Origin: Mycoplasmoidaceae bacterium
GTDB taxonomy: Bacteria; Bacillota_I; Bacilli_A; Mycoplasmatales; Mycoplasmoidaceae
Direction of reading: 5' to 3'
Length of the DNA stretch: 64,000 bases
Assembly: GCA_024407815.1 (NCBI GenBank)
Contig: JAKSVS010000004.1
Span: forward strand, 1-64,000
The notes beneath the pieces were generated by a model. The model saw only the letters and a list, made by a program, of their open reading frames with translations, did not search any database and was not told the DNA's origin. A program made the position numbers and the translations under genes. Each line of letters starts with the position of its first letter. Within the stretch, counting starts at the first letter, position 1. Shown piece after piece: positions 52,473 to 62,778 of the stretch.

Positions 52473-53328
52473 AAAATTAAATAAAGTGAATCTGGTACCG
52501 AACAAATTACCTTTGGTAATAGGTTATTTTGGCTGCATTCACATAATGCACGCAAAATTATTTAAGAAATATCAGAAATTTAGTGTTTTGACCTTTAATG
52601 ATTTTAACAAAAAGCAGCAATCGCAACTTTATAGTTTTGATCAAAGAATAAAAAATATTGCTGCCTTCGGCCCATCATATATTTATATATATGACATTGC
52701 AAAGGGCAACATTACTGGGCAAGCCTTTATTAAAAAGTATTTAATTCCTCTTGCTCCTAGCAAGATAGTTGTTGGTAGTGATTTTAAATTTGGATGTGAC
52801 AGTTGCGGAGTTTCTTTATTAAGAAAATACTTTGATGTTTCAACAATTGATTACAACAAAAAAATATCAACAACAATAATTAAAAAATTATTGTTAGAAA
52901 ACAAAATTGAAAAAGCAAATAGTTATTTATACGAACCATACCACTACATAGGTAAATGAGTTGATGGAGCAGGTAGGGGTAGAAAACAAGGTTACCCCAC
53001 AATCAACTTAAAAGTTGACAATAAATTATTTTTAAAAAATGGATCTTATGTTACAAAGACTAAAGTTGGTTCTACAACTTACAAAAGTATAGCTTTTGTT
53101 GGCCGAAGTAAGACATTCAATAATAAAAATTTTATTATTGAGTCATATTTGATTGATAAAAAAATTAAAGCAAGAAAATTTTATCCATCACATATTAGAA
53201 ACAACATAGAAGTAGAATTCTTAAAATTTATAAGACAAAACGAACGTTTTGCCAACAAAAAAGATTTAATAAAAGCGATTGCAAAAGATTTAGCAAAAGC
53301 AAAAGCATATTTTAAGACAATTAAATAA
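52456..53328 (+). CDS. ribF: Bifunctional riboflavin kinase/FAD synthetase
   Basis: 290 aa. The N-terminal adenylyltransferase domain keeps the order GYFGCIHIMH, a variant of GxFDGxHxGH, and KIVVGSDFKFG. The C-terminal flavokinase domain has GRGRKQGYPTINL and EVEFLKFIR. It converts riboflavin to FMN and FAD. truB-ribF is a common Firmicute pair. The deviating nucleotide motif may reduce FAD synthetase activity. One TGA=Trp at 52957. Confidence 0.9.
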
Positions 53329-53341
53329 TATAATTATTTAA

Positions 53342-54148
53342 ATGTCTCAAATCAATTCTTCTGAACTAATAAAATTAGATAAAGTTTGTTTTGGTTATGA
53401 ACCAAACAAACTTATTTTAGATAATCTGAGCTTTTCTATTAAAAAAGGTCAGTTTGTTGCCATTGTTGGTAGCAACGGTTCTGGTAAATCTACATTAGCT
53501 AAACTAATGTCTTGTTTGCTCAAACCAAGATCTGGCTCAATTTATTTTGATAATGTTTTGCTAGATAAAACAACTGTTTTAAATATTAAAAAAAGAGTTG
53601 GGATTATTTTTGAAAACCCAGATACACAATTTATTGGACAGACCGTTGAAGATGATATTGCATTCGGTCTAGAAAACAAATGCGTTAACCATTCAGAAAT
53701 GTTCAAAATTATTGAACATTGAGCTAAAGTTGTTGGCATATCTGACTTATTAAAGTCTGCTCCAACCTCACTTTCCGGAGGACAAAAACAACTTGCTGCT
53801 ACAGCAGCAATATTAGCATTGGAACCTGATGTTATTATTTTTGATGAAGTGACTAGTATGCTCGACAACAAGTCGAAAGCAAATGTTCAAAAAGTTATTA
53901 AGTTATTACAAACAAAATTTAACAAAACAATAATATTAATAACGCACGATATGGATGAAGCTGCTTTAGCAGATAATATTATTGTTTTGTCAGAGGGCAA
54001 GGTTGCCTTATGTGGCAAATCAAATGATGTTTTCCAAAATGAAAAACTAAATAGTTTATCTTTACATAAACCACTCATTTATAAGGTTGTTGACAAATTA
54101 GGGAAAGACTTTGTTAGGAAGGTTGGTTATGAAAAAGATAGTAATTAA
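53342..54148 (+). CDS. ecfA1: ECF transporter ATPase A1
   Basis: 268-aa ABC ATPase. Walker A GSNGSGKST (near residue 44), Q-loop FENPDTQFIGQTVEDDIAFGLEN (the energy-coupling type), signature SLSGGQKQ, Walker B VIIFDEVTSMLD and H-loop ITHDMDEA. It hydrolyses ATP in the ECF complex that imports vitamins and metals. One TGA=Trp at 53720. It overlaps the second ATPase gene by 20 bases. Confidence 0.94.
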
Positions 54149-55016
54149 TCCTAACATAACCAATAACTCTTCCATTACATGCCAAGGCATGGATATTTTG
54201 TGTGGGCCAAAAAAACATAAGAAAACATTGATCAATAACTTTAGTTATGTTTTTAAATCTGGTGTTTATGCGATTGTTGGTAATTCTGGTGTAGGTAAAA
54301 CAACGCTAGTTAACCATCTTGATGGTTTAACTAAAACAGCTACTGGTGATTTGTATATATTAAATAATGCCGTTTTTGGTTCAGATAGAAAAATTAAAAA
54401 TATAAAGGGAATTAGAAAAAGTGTATCAATGGTTTTTCAATTCCCTGAATATCAGATATTCAAGGATAGTGTTGAAAAGGACATAGCATATGGCCCTATT
54501 AACAATAATGTTAATAAGACTGATGCTTATAAATTAGCCTCTAAATATTTATATTTAGTAGGGTTGGATCAGAAACTACTCAAAGCTCATCCATTTGATT
54601 TATCAAATGGTCAAAAGCGTTTGGTGGCAATCGCGGGAGTTCTTGCCCTTGAAACACCAATCGTTATTTTTGATGAACCAACTGCTGGACTTGATCTTTA
54701 CTATCAAAATAAAGTTAAAAAGATTATCAAGAGTTTAAAGCAAGATGGCAAGACAGTAATAATTATTACTCACAATATGGACAATGTCTTAGAACTTGCA
54801 GATGAAGTGCTTGTTCTTCATGATAAAAAACTTATTGCATCAGGTACTCCATACGAAATCTTTAATAATGCTCAATTATTAAATAGTGTTGGACTGAAAC
54901 AACCAAACATTATCAAACTAGTTAATAAATTAGCAAAACTTAATAAAGCTTATGCTAACATTAAACCGTTAACGCTTGATGATCTAGCTAACGAAGTTAA
55001 GAAAGGCGGTATCTAA
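54129..55016 (+). CDS. ecfA2: ECF transporter ATPase A2
   Basis: 295-aa second ABC ATPase. Walker A GNSGVGKTT, MVFQFPEYQIFKDSVEKDIAYGP Q-loop, degenerate signature LSNGQKR, Walker B IVIFDEPTAGLD. Start ATG 54129 (after AGGAAGG) rather than 54111, which is upstream of the RBS. It forms a heterodimer with EcfA1. It ends in a one-base overlap with ecfT. No TGA codon. Confidence 0.94.
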   Translation: MKKIVINPNITNNSSITCQGMDILCGPKKHKKTLINNFSYVFKSGVYAIVGNSGVGKTTLVNHLDGLTKTATGDLYILNNAVFGSDRKIKNIKGIRKSVSMVFQFPEYQIFKDSVEKDIAYGPINNNVNKTDAYKLASKYLYLVGLDQKLLKAHPFDLSNGQKRLVAIAGVLALETPIVIFDEPTAGLDLYYQNKVKKIIKSLKQDGKTVIIITHNMDNVLELADEVLVLHDKKLIASGTPYEIFNNAQLLNSVGLKQPNIIKLVNKLAKLNKAYANIKPLTLDDLANEVKKGGI

Positions 55017-56056
55017 TGAGTTTTGTTTCTTCATTAGAAAGCAGACCAACTTTCTTAAACAAATTTAATCCAACTATTAAAATAGTTTGCGCAATAATTT
55101 TGATAGTTCTAACCTTCTTAAAAGTTAATGTTTTTGCTTTAGCAAGTATTTTTATACTTGTTGTTGTATTGTGAACAACTGCTAAGTTACCCGCACGTAA
55201 ATTAAAAAGTATTTTTATATCACTCGCATTATTAATGATATTCATTTTCCTAATTAATTGATTAGTAAATAAATCACCTGGCGTTAGTACAAATTTAGCA
55301 AACACATGCGAGTTATGAGGAAGCCAATGGTCAACATTGTTTGATAAAGGTATTATTAATAAAGAAGCAGAATTTTATTGAATCCATGGCCAAATATGGG
55401 GTGGAAGCGTTAGCGATGCATTGCTAACTATAAAACCAACAAGTGGTTCATTCATATCTTTTGTTATAAATAACAATACTTACTATTTGACTTATTTCAG
55501 TCCATGATATGGACTAAGCAGTCAGGTTCTTATAAATAATATAAGTGTATGTGTGAGAATATATTGTATGTTATCTGTATTTAGTATTTTAGTTAACACA
55601 ACATCAACTATGCAAATGACTTATGGCTTTGAACATATATTATGACCATTAAAATGGATCAAAGTTCCTGTTACTGAAATTTCATATATTATTTCGAGCG
55701 CTATTGCTTTCGTGCCACTTTTGTTTAAAGAAGCAAATAAAATATTATACGCGCTAGCAAACAGAGGCGTAGATTATAGAAACGGACACTTAGGCGCAAA
55801 AATTAAAGCGCTAGGTTTAGCTGTTGTTCCAGTTTTTGGTGCAAGTTTCAATTACGCTACTAATTTATCTGACGCTATGGAGGCCAGAAACCTTGTTCCA
55901 AGAACCAAGAGAACAAAATATAGACTCTACCATGGTTCGGTTGCTTCTTGGGCTTGTGCTGCGCTTCTAATTTGTTTGCTTGCGTTATTTATCTATTTGC
56001 GCGTACGTAAAGTTATAATTTATCCATGTGTAGCAGTCGACTGCTTCCTTGTGTAA
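55016..56056 (+). CDS. ecfT: ECF transporter transmembrane component T
   Basis: 346-aa membrane protein with about six helices. The T-component coupling helix is visible as ANRGVDYR and SDAMEARNL, the ARG-type motifs that dock onto the ATPases. An inserted loop of about 90 residues (about residues 100-190) between helices is longer than usual and aromatic. Many TGA=Trp codons. EcfA1-A2-T module energises S components such as the one at 20775. Confidence 0.92.
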
Positions 56057-56057
56057 A

Positions 56058-56801
56058 ATGAAAACAAGATACAAAGCAATACTAACGTATAATGGTTCGA
56101 ATTATCATGGTTGAGCCATTCAACCTGGTGTGCAAACCATTCAAGGTGTTGTTGAGAAAACAATAAAAAATGTTTTTAACCAAGAGGTTAAAGTTTTTGC
56201 TGCTGATAGAACAGATGCGGGTGTAAATGCTTTAGGCCAAGTAATTCATTCTGATTTAGAAATCAAAATAGCACCAAAACAAATCAAAGACGCACTTAAT
56301 AAGGCTTTGCCTTACGATATTAGAATTAATAAAATATCGGTTGCAATCAAATCTTTCAACGCCCGTTTTGATGCGTGTAATAAAACATATGTGTACTTCA
56401 TTAATACTAGTTCCACTACTGATGCAGTATCTCCAAGTCATATCTATCAATATAATAGACCTATAAATATTAGTAAGATAAGAAAAGGAAGTAAATTATT
56501 AGAAGGAAAACATAATTTCTTGTCCTTTTCAACAGACGAAAGATCTGGTGAATCACTGCAACGTGAAGTTCAATCTATTAAGATTAAACAAGATAAAAAT
56601 CTTGTTTCCATCGCTGTTAAAGGCTCTGGCTTCTTAAGAAGCCAAGTAAAATTGATGGTGGGTTCGCTTCTTGCTTTGAATGAAGATAAAATAACCCTTA
56701 ACAAAATTAAACAATTGCTTAACAATCCTAAAAAAGGTCAAGCTATATATAAAGCACCTGCGTGCGGGTTGTGCTTAGTAAAAGTTGGTTATAAAAAATA
56801 G
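56058..56801 (+). CDS. truA: tRNA pseudouridine synthase A
   Basis: 247 aa. Catalytic Asp in ADRTDAGVNALGQ (near residue 54), KTYVYFIN, and GSGFLRSQVKLMVGSLL at the C-terminus. It modifies U38-40 in the anticodon arm. It follows ecfT by one base; ecfAAT-truA is a standard Firmicute order. One TGA=Trp at 56112. Confidence 0.96.
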
Positions 56802-56819
56802 ACCTATGGTCTATTTTTT
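56793..56819. terminator. Bidirectional terminator between truA and rnhC
   Basis: AAAAAATAGACC, TAT loop, GGTCTATTTTTT; contains the stop codons of both genes. Confidence 0.85.
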
Positions 56820-57695
56820 AATTATCTCTCCAGTTATTGAATCGAAGTGAAGTTTTGCATAGTCTGCAAGCTTACCAACTTTTATAACCTTTTTGCCTGC
56901 GGCAACTATCTTATCTTTTTCAACAGAACCTCTAGGCAATTTAACTCCAGCTTTTACTGATAACTTATCCATATAAGTTAAGAATGTATCACGAGCAATT
57001 ACTGATGCACATGCAACAGCTAGATATTTACTTTCTGCTTTTGTTTCAATAACATCAATATATGCACCCTTGATTTTAGCTTTAGCTAAATATTCATAGT
57101 AATGCTTTCTAGCTACAAACTGATCAAGAACAACTTTATATTGTTTGTTTTTAAGTTTGCTGCCCAACTTTGTTAGAGCATCGTTGTGGCAAATAGTTTT
57201 GACAATATTGCTATTGTCAAATTTATCAATGATTCGGTTATATGTCGATGGCTGACAAACACACGTTTCAGCAACAACCATCTTTTTTAATCGCTTAGCC
57301 ATTACTCTAATTTGTTTGTCGTCAATCTTTTTAGAATCGTTGACGCCAAGCGCTTTGACAGCATCAACAGCATCATTAGCAACGTAGCATGAACAAGTAA
57401 CTACTGGACCAAAGTAATCGCCAGTACCAACTTCGTCCATTCCGACAGTTCCATCTAAATTTTGTTTAGATGGCTTGGCTTTATATACTACTGGTTTCTT
57501 GCCAAAGTTTTGAATAGCAGACTGTTCGCCTTGTAATAACAAGGTTCCATTTTTAAAAACACTAATTGCCAAATCTTTTGTTTTATAAAAAGCTAAAAGA
57601 TTTTCATTTTTTAAATTAGTTTGTTTGTAGTTTTTATAAGCTTTATCAAGCTTTATAAAATCTGCTTTAGATATTTTAGAAGTTTGACTTGTCAT
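56811..57695 (-). CDS. rnhC: Ribonuclease HIII
   Basis: 294 aa. RNase HII/HIII core with GMDEVGTGDYFGPVV (first acidic residues) and LDQF; the N-terminal 80 residues form the TBP-like substrate-binding domain of HIII. Removes RNA from RNA-DNA hybrids. Start ATG 57695 inside the end of ispG (20-base overlap). The C-terminus is Lys/Gly-rich. No TGA codon inside. Confidence 0.9.
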   Translation of the reverse strand: MTSQTSKISKADFIKLDKAYKNYKQTNLKNENLLAFYKTKDLAISVFKNGTLLLQGEQSAIQNFGKKPVVYKAKPSKQNLDGTVGMDEVGTGDYFGPVVTCSCYVANDAVDAVKALGVNDSKKIDDKQIRVMAKRLKKMVVAETCVCQPSTYNRIIDKFDNSNIVKTICHNDALTKLGSKLKNKQYKVVLDQFVARKHYYEYLAKAKIKGAYIDVIETKAESKYLAVACASVIARDTFLTYMDKLSVKAGVKLPRGSVEKDKIVAAGKKVIKVGKLADYAKLHFDSITGEIIKK

Positions 57696-58758
57696 TTTGT
57701 CGTCTCGCTTGATTATACTTTTTATCAATTAATTCTTTTAATGTTTTTACCACATCATTATTATTGACAGTGGCAACTTGTTTTCCATTATCATAGATAA
57801 TGCTAGAGGTTTTGTCTTTTACACAGACTGATAATTCTGCTGTTTTAGATTCACCAGGACCATTTACTATACAGCCCATTATTGCTACTTTAATAGCAAC
57901 ATGTTTTTCCTCAAGATACTTGTCTATTTCATTTACTCATTTTTTAGTATCATACAGATTTCTACCGCAAACTGGACAAGCTATTACATTGTAATAAGGA
58001 ACATTGAAGCCCATGTTGTTTAGTAGAGTCTTTGCAACTTTTATTTCTTGTTGCCTATTTCCATTTAAGGAAATACGAATGGTGTTTCCAATTCCTTTTT
58101 CTAATAGAGGAATTAGGGCAATACAAGATTTGATGATGCCAAATTTATTTGGTCCGGCTTCGGTTACACCTAAGTGAATTGGGTATTTACATTTTTTAGC
58201 TAAAGCTAAATTTGCTTTATATGTAATGTTTGGATCAGAATCTTTGATACTAACAATTAATTTGGCAAAGTCATGTTTTTTAAAAAACTTTATTCATTTA
58301 AAAGCACAATCAACCAACTGATTAACTCTCGATCCATTAGGATCGATTGGCAAGCTACCACCATTTATTCCGATTCTAATTGCTGTATCATGTTTCTTTG
58401 CTTCACGCAAAATTTCATAAACCTGTTCTTGTGTACCGATGTTGCCTGGATTGATTCTAATTTTTGCTACGCCAGCTTGAATTGCTTTAATAGCAAAAGT
58501 GTAATTAAAGTGAATATCAGCAATTATTGGAACTTTAGTTCCAGAAACAATTTTAGTTAATGCAGAAAGATCATTTTCATCTAAAACAGAAACTCTAACT
58601 AATTGAGCACCAGCTTTAGCTAGTGTATTAATTTCTTTAATAGTTTCTTCGACATTACTTGTTTTACAAGTTGTCATTGTTTGGATAGCAATCTCATTAA
58701 ATCCACCAATGGCAACATTGCCAACTTGTACAACTTTAGTATCAGTTCTGTTTTTCAT
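57676..58758 (-). CDS. ispG: 4-hydroxy-3-methylbut-2-enyl diphosphate synthase
   Basis: 360-aa GcpE enzyme of the MEP isoprenoid pathway. N-terminal TIM barrel with IAIQTMTTCKTSNVEET and ADIHFNY, C-terminal 4Fe-4S domain with CPVCGRN and CIVNGPGE. It reduces MEcPP to HMBPP with electrons from ferredoxin or flavodoxin, making isoprenoid precursors. Two TGA=Trp codons around 57938 and 58295. The MEP pathway is kept only in some mollicutes. No other MEP gene is in the window. A 2[4Fe-4S] ferredoxin is encoded 8 kb away. Confidence 0.95.
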
Positions 58759-58779
58759 AATATCAATTATAAATAAATA

Positions 58780-58812
58780 TTAAAAGAAAAACACTAGGTT
58801 TACCTAGTGTTT
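58780..58812 (-). terminator. Terminator after tRNA-His
   Basis: AAACACTAGGT / ACCTAGTGTTT stem followed on the minus strand by TTTTC, placed between tRNA-His and ispG. Confidence 0.8.
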
Positions 58813-58819
58813 ATCATTA

Positions 58820-58897
58820 TGGGGCGTTTAGTGGGACTTGAACCCACGAGTGCCTGAGTCACAGTCAGGTGTGTTAGCCAACTTCACCATAAACGCC
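58820..58897 (-). tRNA. tRNA-His (anticodon GTG)
   Basis: Acceptor GCGTTTA/TAAACGC with the extra 5' G (-1) facing C73, the histidine identity pair. Anticodon arm CCTGA-CTGTGAC-TCAGG, T-arm GTGGG-TTCAAGT-CCCAC, encoded CCA. ATTATA (minus-strand TATAAT) at 58911-58916 is a likely -10 box. Confidence 0.95.
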
Positions 58898-58937
58898 ATG
58901 ACGTTTAATAATTATATATATTTTAAATAAATATAAG

Positions 58938-59029
58938 TATAATAAACTAAACACGTTAGATCTAAGACATGATTGTTTTATCTGTCGAAGTAATAACAAT
59001 AAAAAGTGTTAATAAATTAAATAAGGAGG
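58938..59029 (+). promoter_or_regulatory. rpsO promoter and leader
   Basis: TATAAT at 58938-58943 and AAGGAGG at 59023-59029. The distance from RBS to ATG (59042) is 12 bases, longer than usual. The 80-base leader could carry S15 autoregulation, but no clear fold was found. Confidence 0.5.
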
Positions 59030-59041
59030 CCTATTAAGTAT

Positions 59042-59314
59042 ATGGCTGTTTCAAAACAACAAAAGCAAGAATTGGTTAAACAATATGGTAAAGATGCTAA
59101 GGACACAGGTAATACTGAAGTTCAAATAGCAATCTTAACTGCTGAAATCAAATCTTTAACAGAACATTTAAAAGATAATACAAAGGATTTTGCATCAAAG
59201 AGAACTTTGTATGCAAAGAACTCTAAGAGACGTAGCTTATTAAACTATCTTAAGAGAACAAATCTTGAAAAGTATCGTGAATTAGTTAAGAAACTTGATT
59301 TAAGAGCTAACTAA
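59042..59314 (+). CDS. rpsO: 30S ribosomal protein S15
   Basis: 90 aa, the usual length is 88-89. TGNTEVQIAILTAEIKSLTEHL and SKRRSLLNYLKRTN are the 16S-binding helices of S15. It overlaps the next gene by one base. Confidence 0.97.
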   Translation: MAVSKQQKQELVKQYGKDAKDTGNTEVQIAILTAEIKSLTEHLKDNTKDFASKRTLYAKNSKRRSLLNYLKRTNLEKYRELVKKLDLRAN

Positions 59315-59631
59315 TGGAACAAAACAAGAACAGGAAAGAGTCTAAATTAACTATAGTTAATATTAACAAGGGTTTTGGATTTGGGATCTTTGTTCTTGTT
59401 TTTGTTTTTACATTTTTAGTTACATCGAAAGAATTAAAACAACACTGAGTGATAATTACTGCTGTGTTTGGTGCAGTAATAGCCGCAGCAGCTATTGCTT
59501 GGGTGGTAACGTACTTTGTTTTAAAAAACAAACAGTATAAAGAAGATCCAAACAAACAGAAAATCGACAAAGCCTTAGAAAAATTAGAGGAACAAAGAAA
59601 GAAACATGAATCCGATAGTAAATTGGTTTAA
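59314..59631 (+). CDS. Small membrane protein of unknown function
   Basis: 105 aa: basic start, one hydrophobic segment at about residues 20-38 and a second at about 50-72, then a charged Lys/Glu coiled-coil-like tail (EKLEEQRKKHES). One TGA=Trp at 59446. It starts at the S15 stop (TAATG) and overlaps the broken cation exchanger by 26 bases. Not recognised. Confidence 0.65.
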
Positions 59632-60716
59632 TGGTAATTTTCCAATAACGATTTCGTTATATGTCATATTAATGGTAACCATTGTTGTTGTAACAACAAT
59701 TCTTTCTAAGCTTTGTGTTATTCTAAAAATCAAAGCAAACTTATCTAGCGGTGTTATTGCTGGACTATTGCTTGGTGTTATTACCAGTCTACCAGAATTA
59801 GTTACTTGTCTAGTTTCAGCTATTGCAACTAAATCTGGAGAGCTTGGATTTGGAGATATTATTGGTAGCAATAACTTTGATATCTTTGTTCTAGCTGTTT
59901 GTTTATTTGCTTGTGTTTGACTTTTTCATAGATAAAAAGGCAGACAAGGGAAACGCTATAACGCTAATATGCACCGGTGCTGGAACTGTATTTGTATTCC
60001 TAGCGATGGTGGCTAGTAAATTTTTACCACAACTTGTTTGGGGTGGTTTTAATTTCTTTAGCATTTTTGTTTTGTTGAGTTAGGTTTTTTGCATAATTTT
60101 CATAATAAAAAATGCTAAAGTTTCAACACCAAATAAAGATGAAGGATTAACTGAAGTTAATCAAGCTAAACGATCAATGTTATTTAAATTAAATTTAGGA
60201 TGAGTAATCGGATTACTAATCTTGGTTGCAGCATTCTTGATTGATTGCGCTGTATTCTTAACATATGCAACTCAATCATTAGTGCAATATCATTGAGCAA
60301 GTGTATTTATGGATGGTGGTAAAGAATCGTTTGGTGGAGCGCTATTCCTTGGTGTGGCAACATCATTACCCGAAGTTGTTTGCTGTATCAATTTATGTAT
60401 TCATAAAGAATACACCATGGTTATTGATACCATTGTTGGCTCAACAATATTTAATTTATTTGTTTTGGTTATCGCCAATATTGCCCTTGCCTGCATCCCT
60501 GGTTCAAACCCAATATACTCATGAAACAGTTCGGATTTAATTCAAATTACCGTATCAATGATTGTGATTGCTGCGATGATTGGTTATCTATTGTGCAATA
60601 GTAAGAAAGTTAAATTAAAACTTTCATCAAAGCAATCTTTAGCAATAAATATTCCTCTGCTTTCGATAACAGTTTTAACATTTATAAGTTACGTTATAGC
60701 AGGATTTGTTGCATAA
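59606..60716 (+). pseudogene. CaCA-type sodium/calcium exchanger with a frameshift and an internal TAG
   Basis: The first 100 codons contain the alpha-1 repeat: GVITSLPELVTCLVSA and GDIIGSNNFDIFVLA. At about 59913-59925 the frame jumps by one base (ACVFDFFIDKKADKGN continues). The new frame is then cut by TAG at 60081-60083, a place where Trp (TGG or TGA) would fit, after which it continues with alpha-2, SLPEVVCCIN and DTIVGSTIFNLFV, to TAA 60714. TGA=Trp occurs several times. All signature residues of a cation:Ca2+ antiporter are still recognisable, so decay is recent. Confidence 0.82.
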
Positions 60717-60717
60717 A

Positions 60718-60745
60718 AAAAGAGGGGTTACCCTCTTTTCATTTT
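60718..60745. terminator. Bidirectional terminator before rlmB's 3' end
   Basis: AAAAGAGGG, GTTA loop, CCCTCTTTT; the rlmB stop codon sits in the loop. Confidence 0.8.
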
Positions 60746-61447
60746 GCTTTTAATTGTGTAAAGCAAGATTGCTGTGGCGGCTGAAACGTTTAACGATTGT
60801 GTTTTGCCTGAAGCTTCAATATATACTTTGAAATCAGCATTTTTTTGAACTAGTGGACTAACACCTTTGTTTTCGCCCCCCACTATTATTGCAACTTTGC
60901 CGTTGAACTTGATTTCATCAAGTTTGTACGCTTGTTTGTCTAGACAACTTGCATAAACTCAGAATCCGTTCTCTTTAAGTTTTCTAATTGAGTCGGACAA
61001 GTTTGTAACCTTAATCATATTAAGGTTAGCAACAGCACCTTGGCTAGTTTTTATAACGGTTGATGTAATTTGACATTGGCCATCTTTCTTATAGATAAGA
61101 CCATCAACTCCTATTGATTCGGCTGATCTTATTATTGCCCCGAAGTTCATTGGGTCTTCAATCGAATCTAAAATAAGAACTATTGCTGATGTCTTATCCT
61201 TAATATTATTAAGGAAAGAATCTAGTGTTAAACTAATTTCTCCATCAACATAGCCGAAAGCAAATTGATGATTTTGCCCAGGTGCTATTTTTTCGTAAAA
61301 GGACTTATCGTTATTTATTTTCACAGTAGGCAAAAACTTTTTAACTTTGTTAAAAAATGTAGTGTCTTTATTACTTACAGTAGCATCTTTTAGATTGCCA
61401 TTACTGATGGCATCTAAGATTGCTTTTTTGCCTATTATTAATTGCAT
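60728..61447 (-). CDS. rlmB: SpoU/TrmH-family rRNA 2'-O-methyltransferase (RlmB-like)
   Basis: 239 aa. N-terminal small substrate-binding domain (IIGKKAILDAI), then the SPOUT domain with LILDSIEDPMNFGAIIRSAESIGVDG, ASQ-type TSQGAV, IIVGGENKGVS and LNVSAATAILLY knot motifs. It methylates a ribose in 23S or tRNA. It overlaps cysS by three bases (TAATG); cysS-rlmB adjacency is common in Firmicutes. One TGA=Trp at 60956. Confidence 0.92.
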
Positions 61448-62751
61448 TAAAGAGCTTTTTTAGCAGCTAATTCTGCTCTAAGTTTGTCAGCTTTAGCAAA
61501 ATCTTTGCTATCAGTTGCTTGTTTTCATTCTTTAATCTTGGCAGTTAATGCTTGATGATCAACTTTATCGTTCTTTAGACCAAGAACATCTAGTTCAGCA
61601 TCAATAACATTAAGTAGATTATTAACTTTGTTAAAGTCTTTTGCTCTAACAGCAATGTTTAATTGCTTAACTTCGTTATTTAGAACTGTAATTGCATTTG
61701 GCAAGTTTAAATCTTCAGCTAAAGCTGCAGCAAATTCTTTGCTCATTGGTTGTGCTTTTTTATTGTAAGCACCATTAGCAATTGCATATGTCTTAGCAGA
61801 ATTGATGGCGTGGAATAAAGAATCAACTTCTTTAGTTGTTTCAGCTAACATTTTAGCTGTGAAGTTTGCTGGTTGTTGATACTTAGCTTGGTAGAAGAAT
61901 CATCTTAAACCAGGAGCGTTGTCTTTAGTAATGATATCCTTAACAAGGATAAAGTTACCAAGAGACTTAGTCATCTTAGCACCATCAACATTGATGTGGC
62001 CAACATGCATTCAGATATCAGCAATGTCACGACCAAATAATGAACTGTGTTGAGCATTTTCATTTTCGTGGTGAGGGAATTTTAAATCACCACCACCACT
62101 GTGGATTGTTACATGATCACCGAAGTGTTTGTTAATTAAAACACAACATTCAGTGTGTCAACCTGGTCTACCTTTAGACCAAGGTGATTCTCAGTTAATA
62201 CCTTCATCAGTTTTCTTTCATAGAACGAAATCTAATGGGTTACGTTTATTAGCTTTGTTTTCTTTTCTAACACCATCAAGCAAAGCTTGAATGTTTTGAC
62301 GACTAACATGTCCATAGTCTTTTGCTTTAGAGATGTCGAAGTAAACATCACCATCTACTATATAAGCAGCACCAGCATCAATTAATTTTTGGATATAGTC
62401 TTGAATATCCTTGATGTGGTCAGAAACACGTGGCATTATTAATTTCTTAACGTTTAATAACCCAAATAAGTCTTGGTATGCCTTTGTGTGTTTGTCAGCT
62501 AGTTCTTTTTCAGAAATACCAGCTTCTTTTGCAGCGTTGATAATTTTATCATCAACGTCTGTAATGTTTTGAACATATTCTACCTTTGTTCCGGTAGCAA
62601 GAAGGTAACGATGTAAAACATCGAATACTATCAATGGCCTAACATTTCCTATATGTACATAGTTGTAAACTGTAGGACCGCAGTTATATATAGTAACCTT
62701 TGGTTCTTTTAATTCAACTAATTTATTTGTTGAAGAGTTTAATACTTTCAT
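61447..62751 (-). CDS. cysS: Cysteinyl-tRNA synthetase
   Basis: 434 aa. Class I motifs: [17 protein letters not shown] (HIGH variant), zinc-site C, H and E residues (C in GWHTECCVL, HENE), and KMTKSLGN (KMSKS variant). It charges tRNA-Cys. ATG 62751 after GAGGA was preferred to an upstream Met (62763). TGA=Trp codons in 61852-62217. Confidence 0.95.
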
Positions 62752-62778
62752 AAATCCTCGCAATCTTATATGTTTATA

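Noticed and set aside
60301..60540. Plus-strand frame in a second phase within the exchanger
   Set aside because: Overlaps the conserved alpha-2 repeat read in the other phase; has no motif itself.
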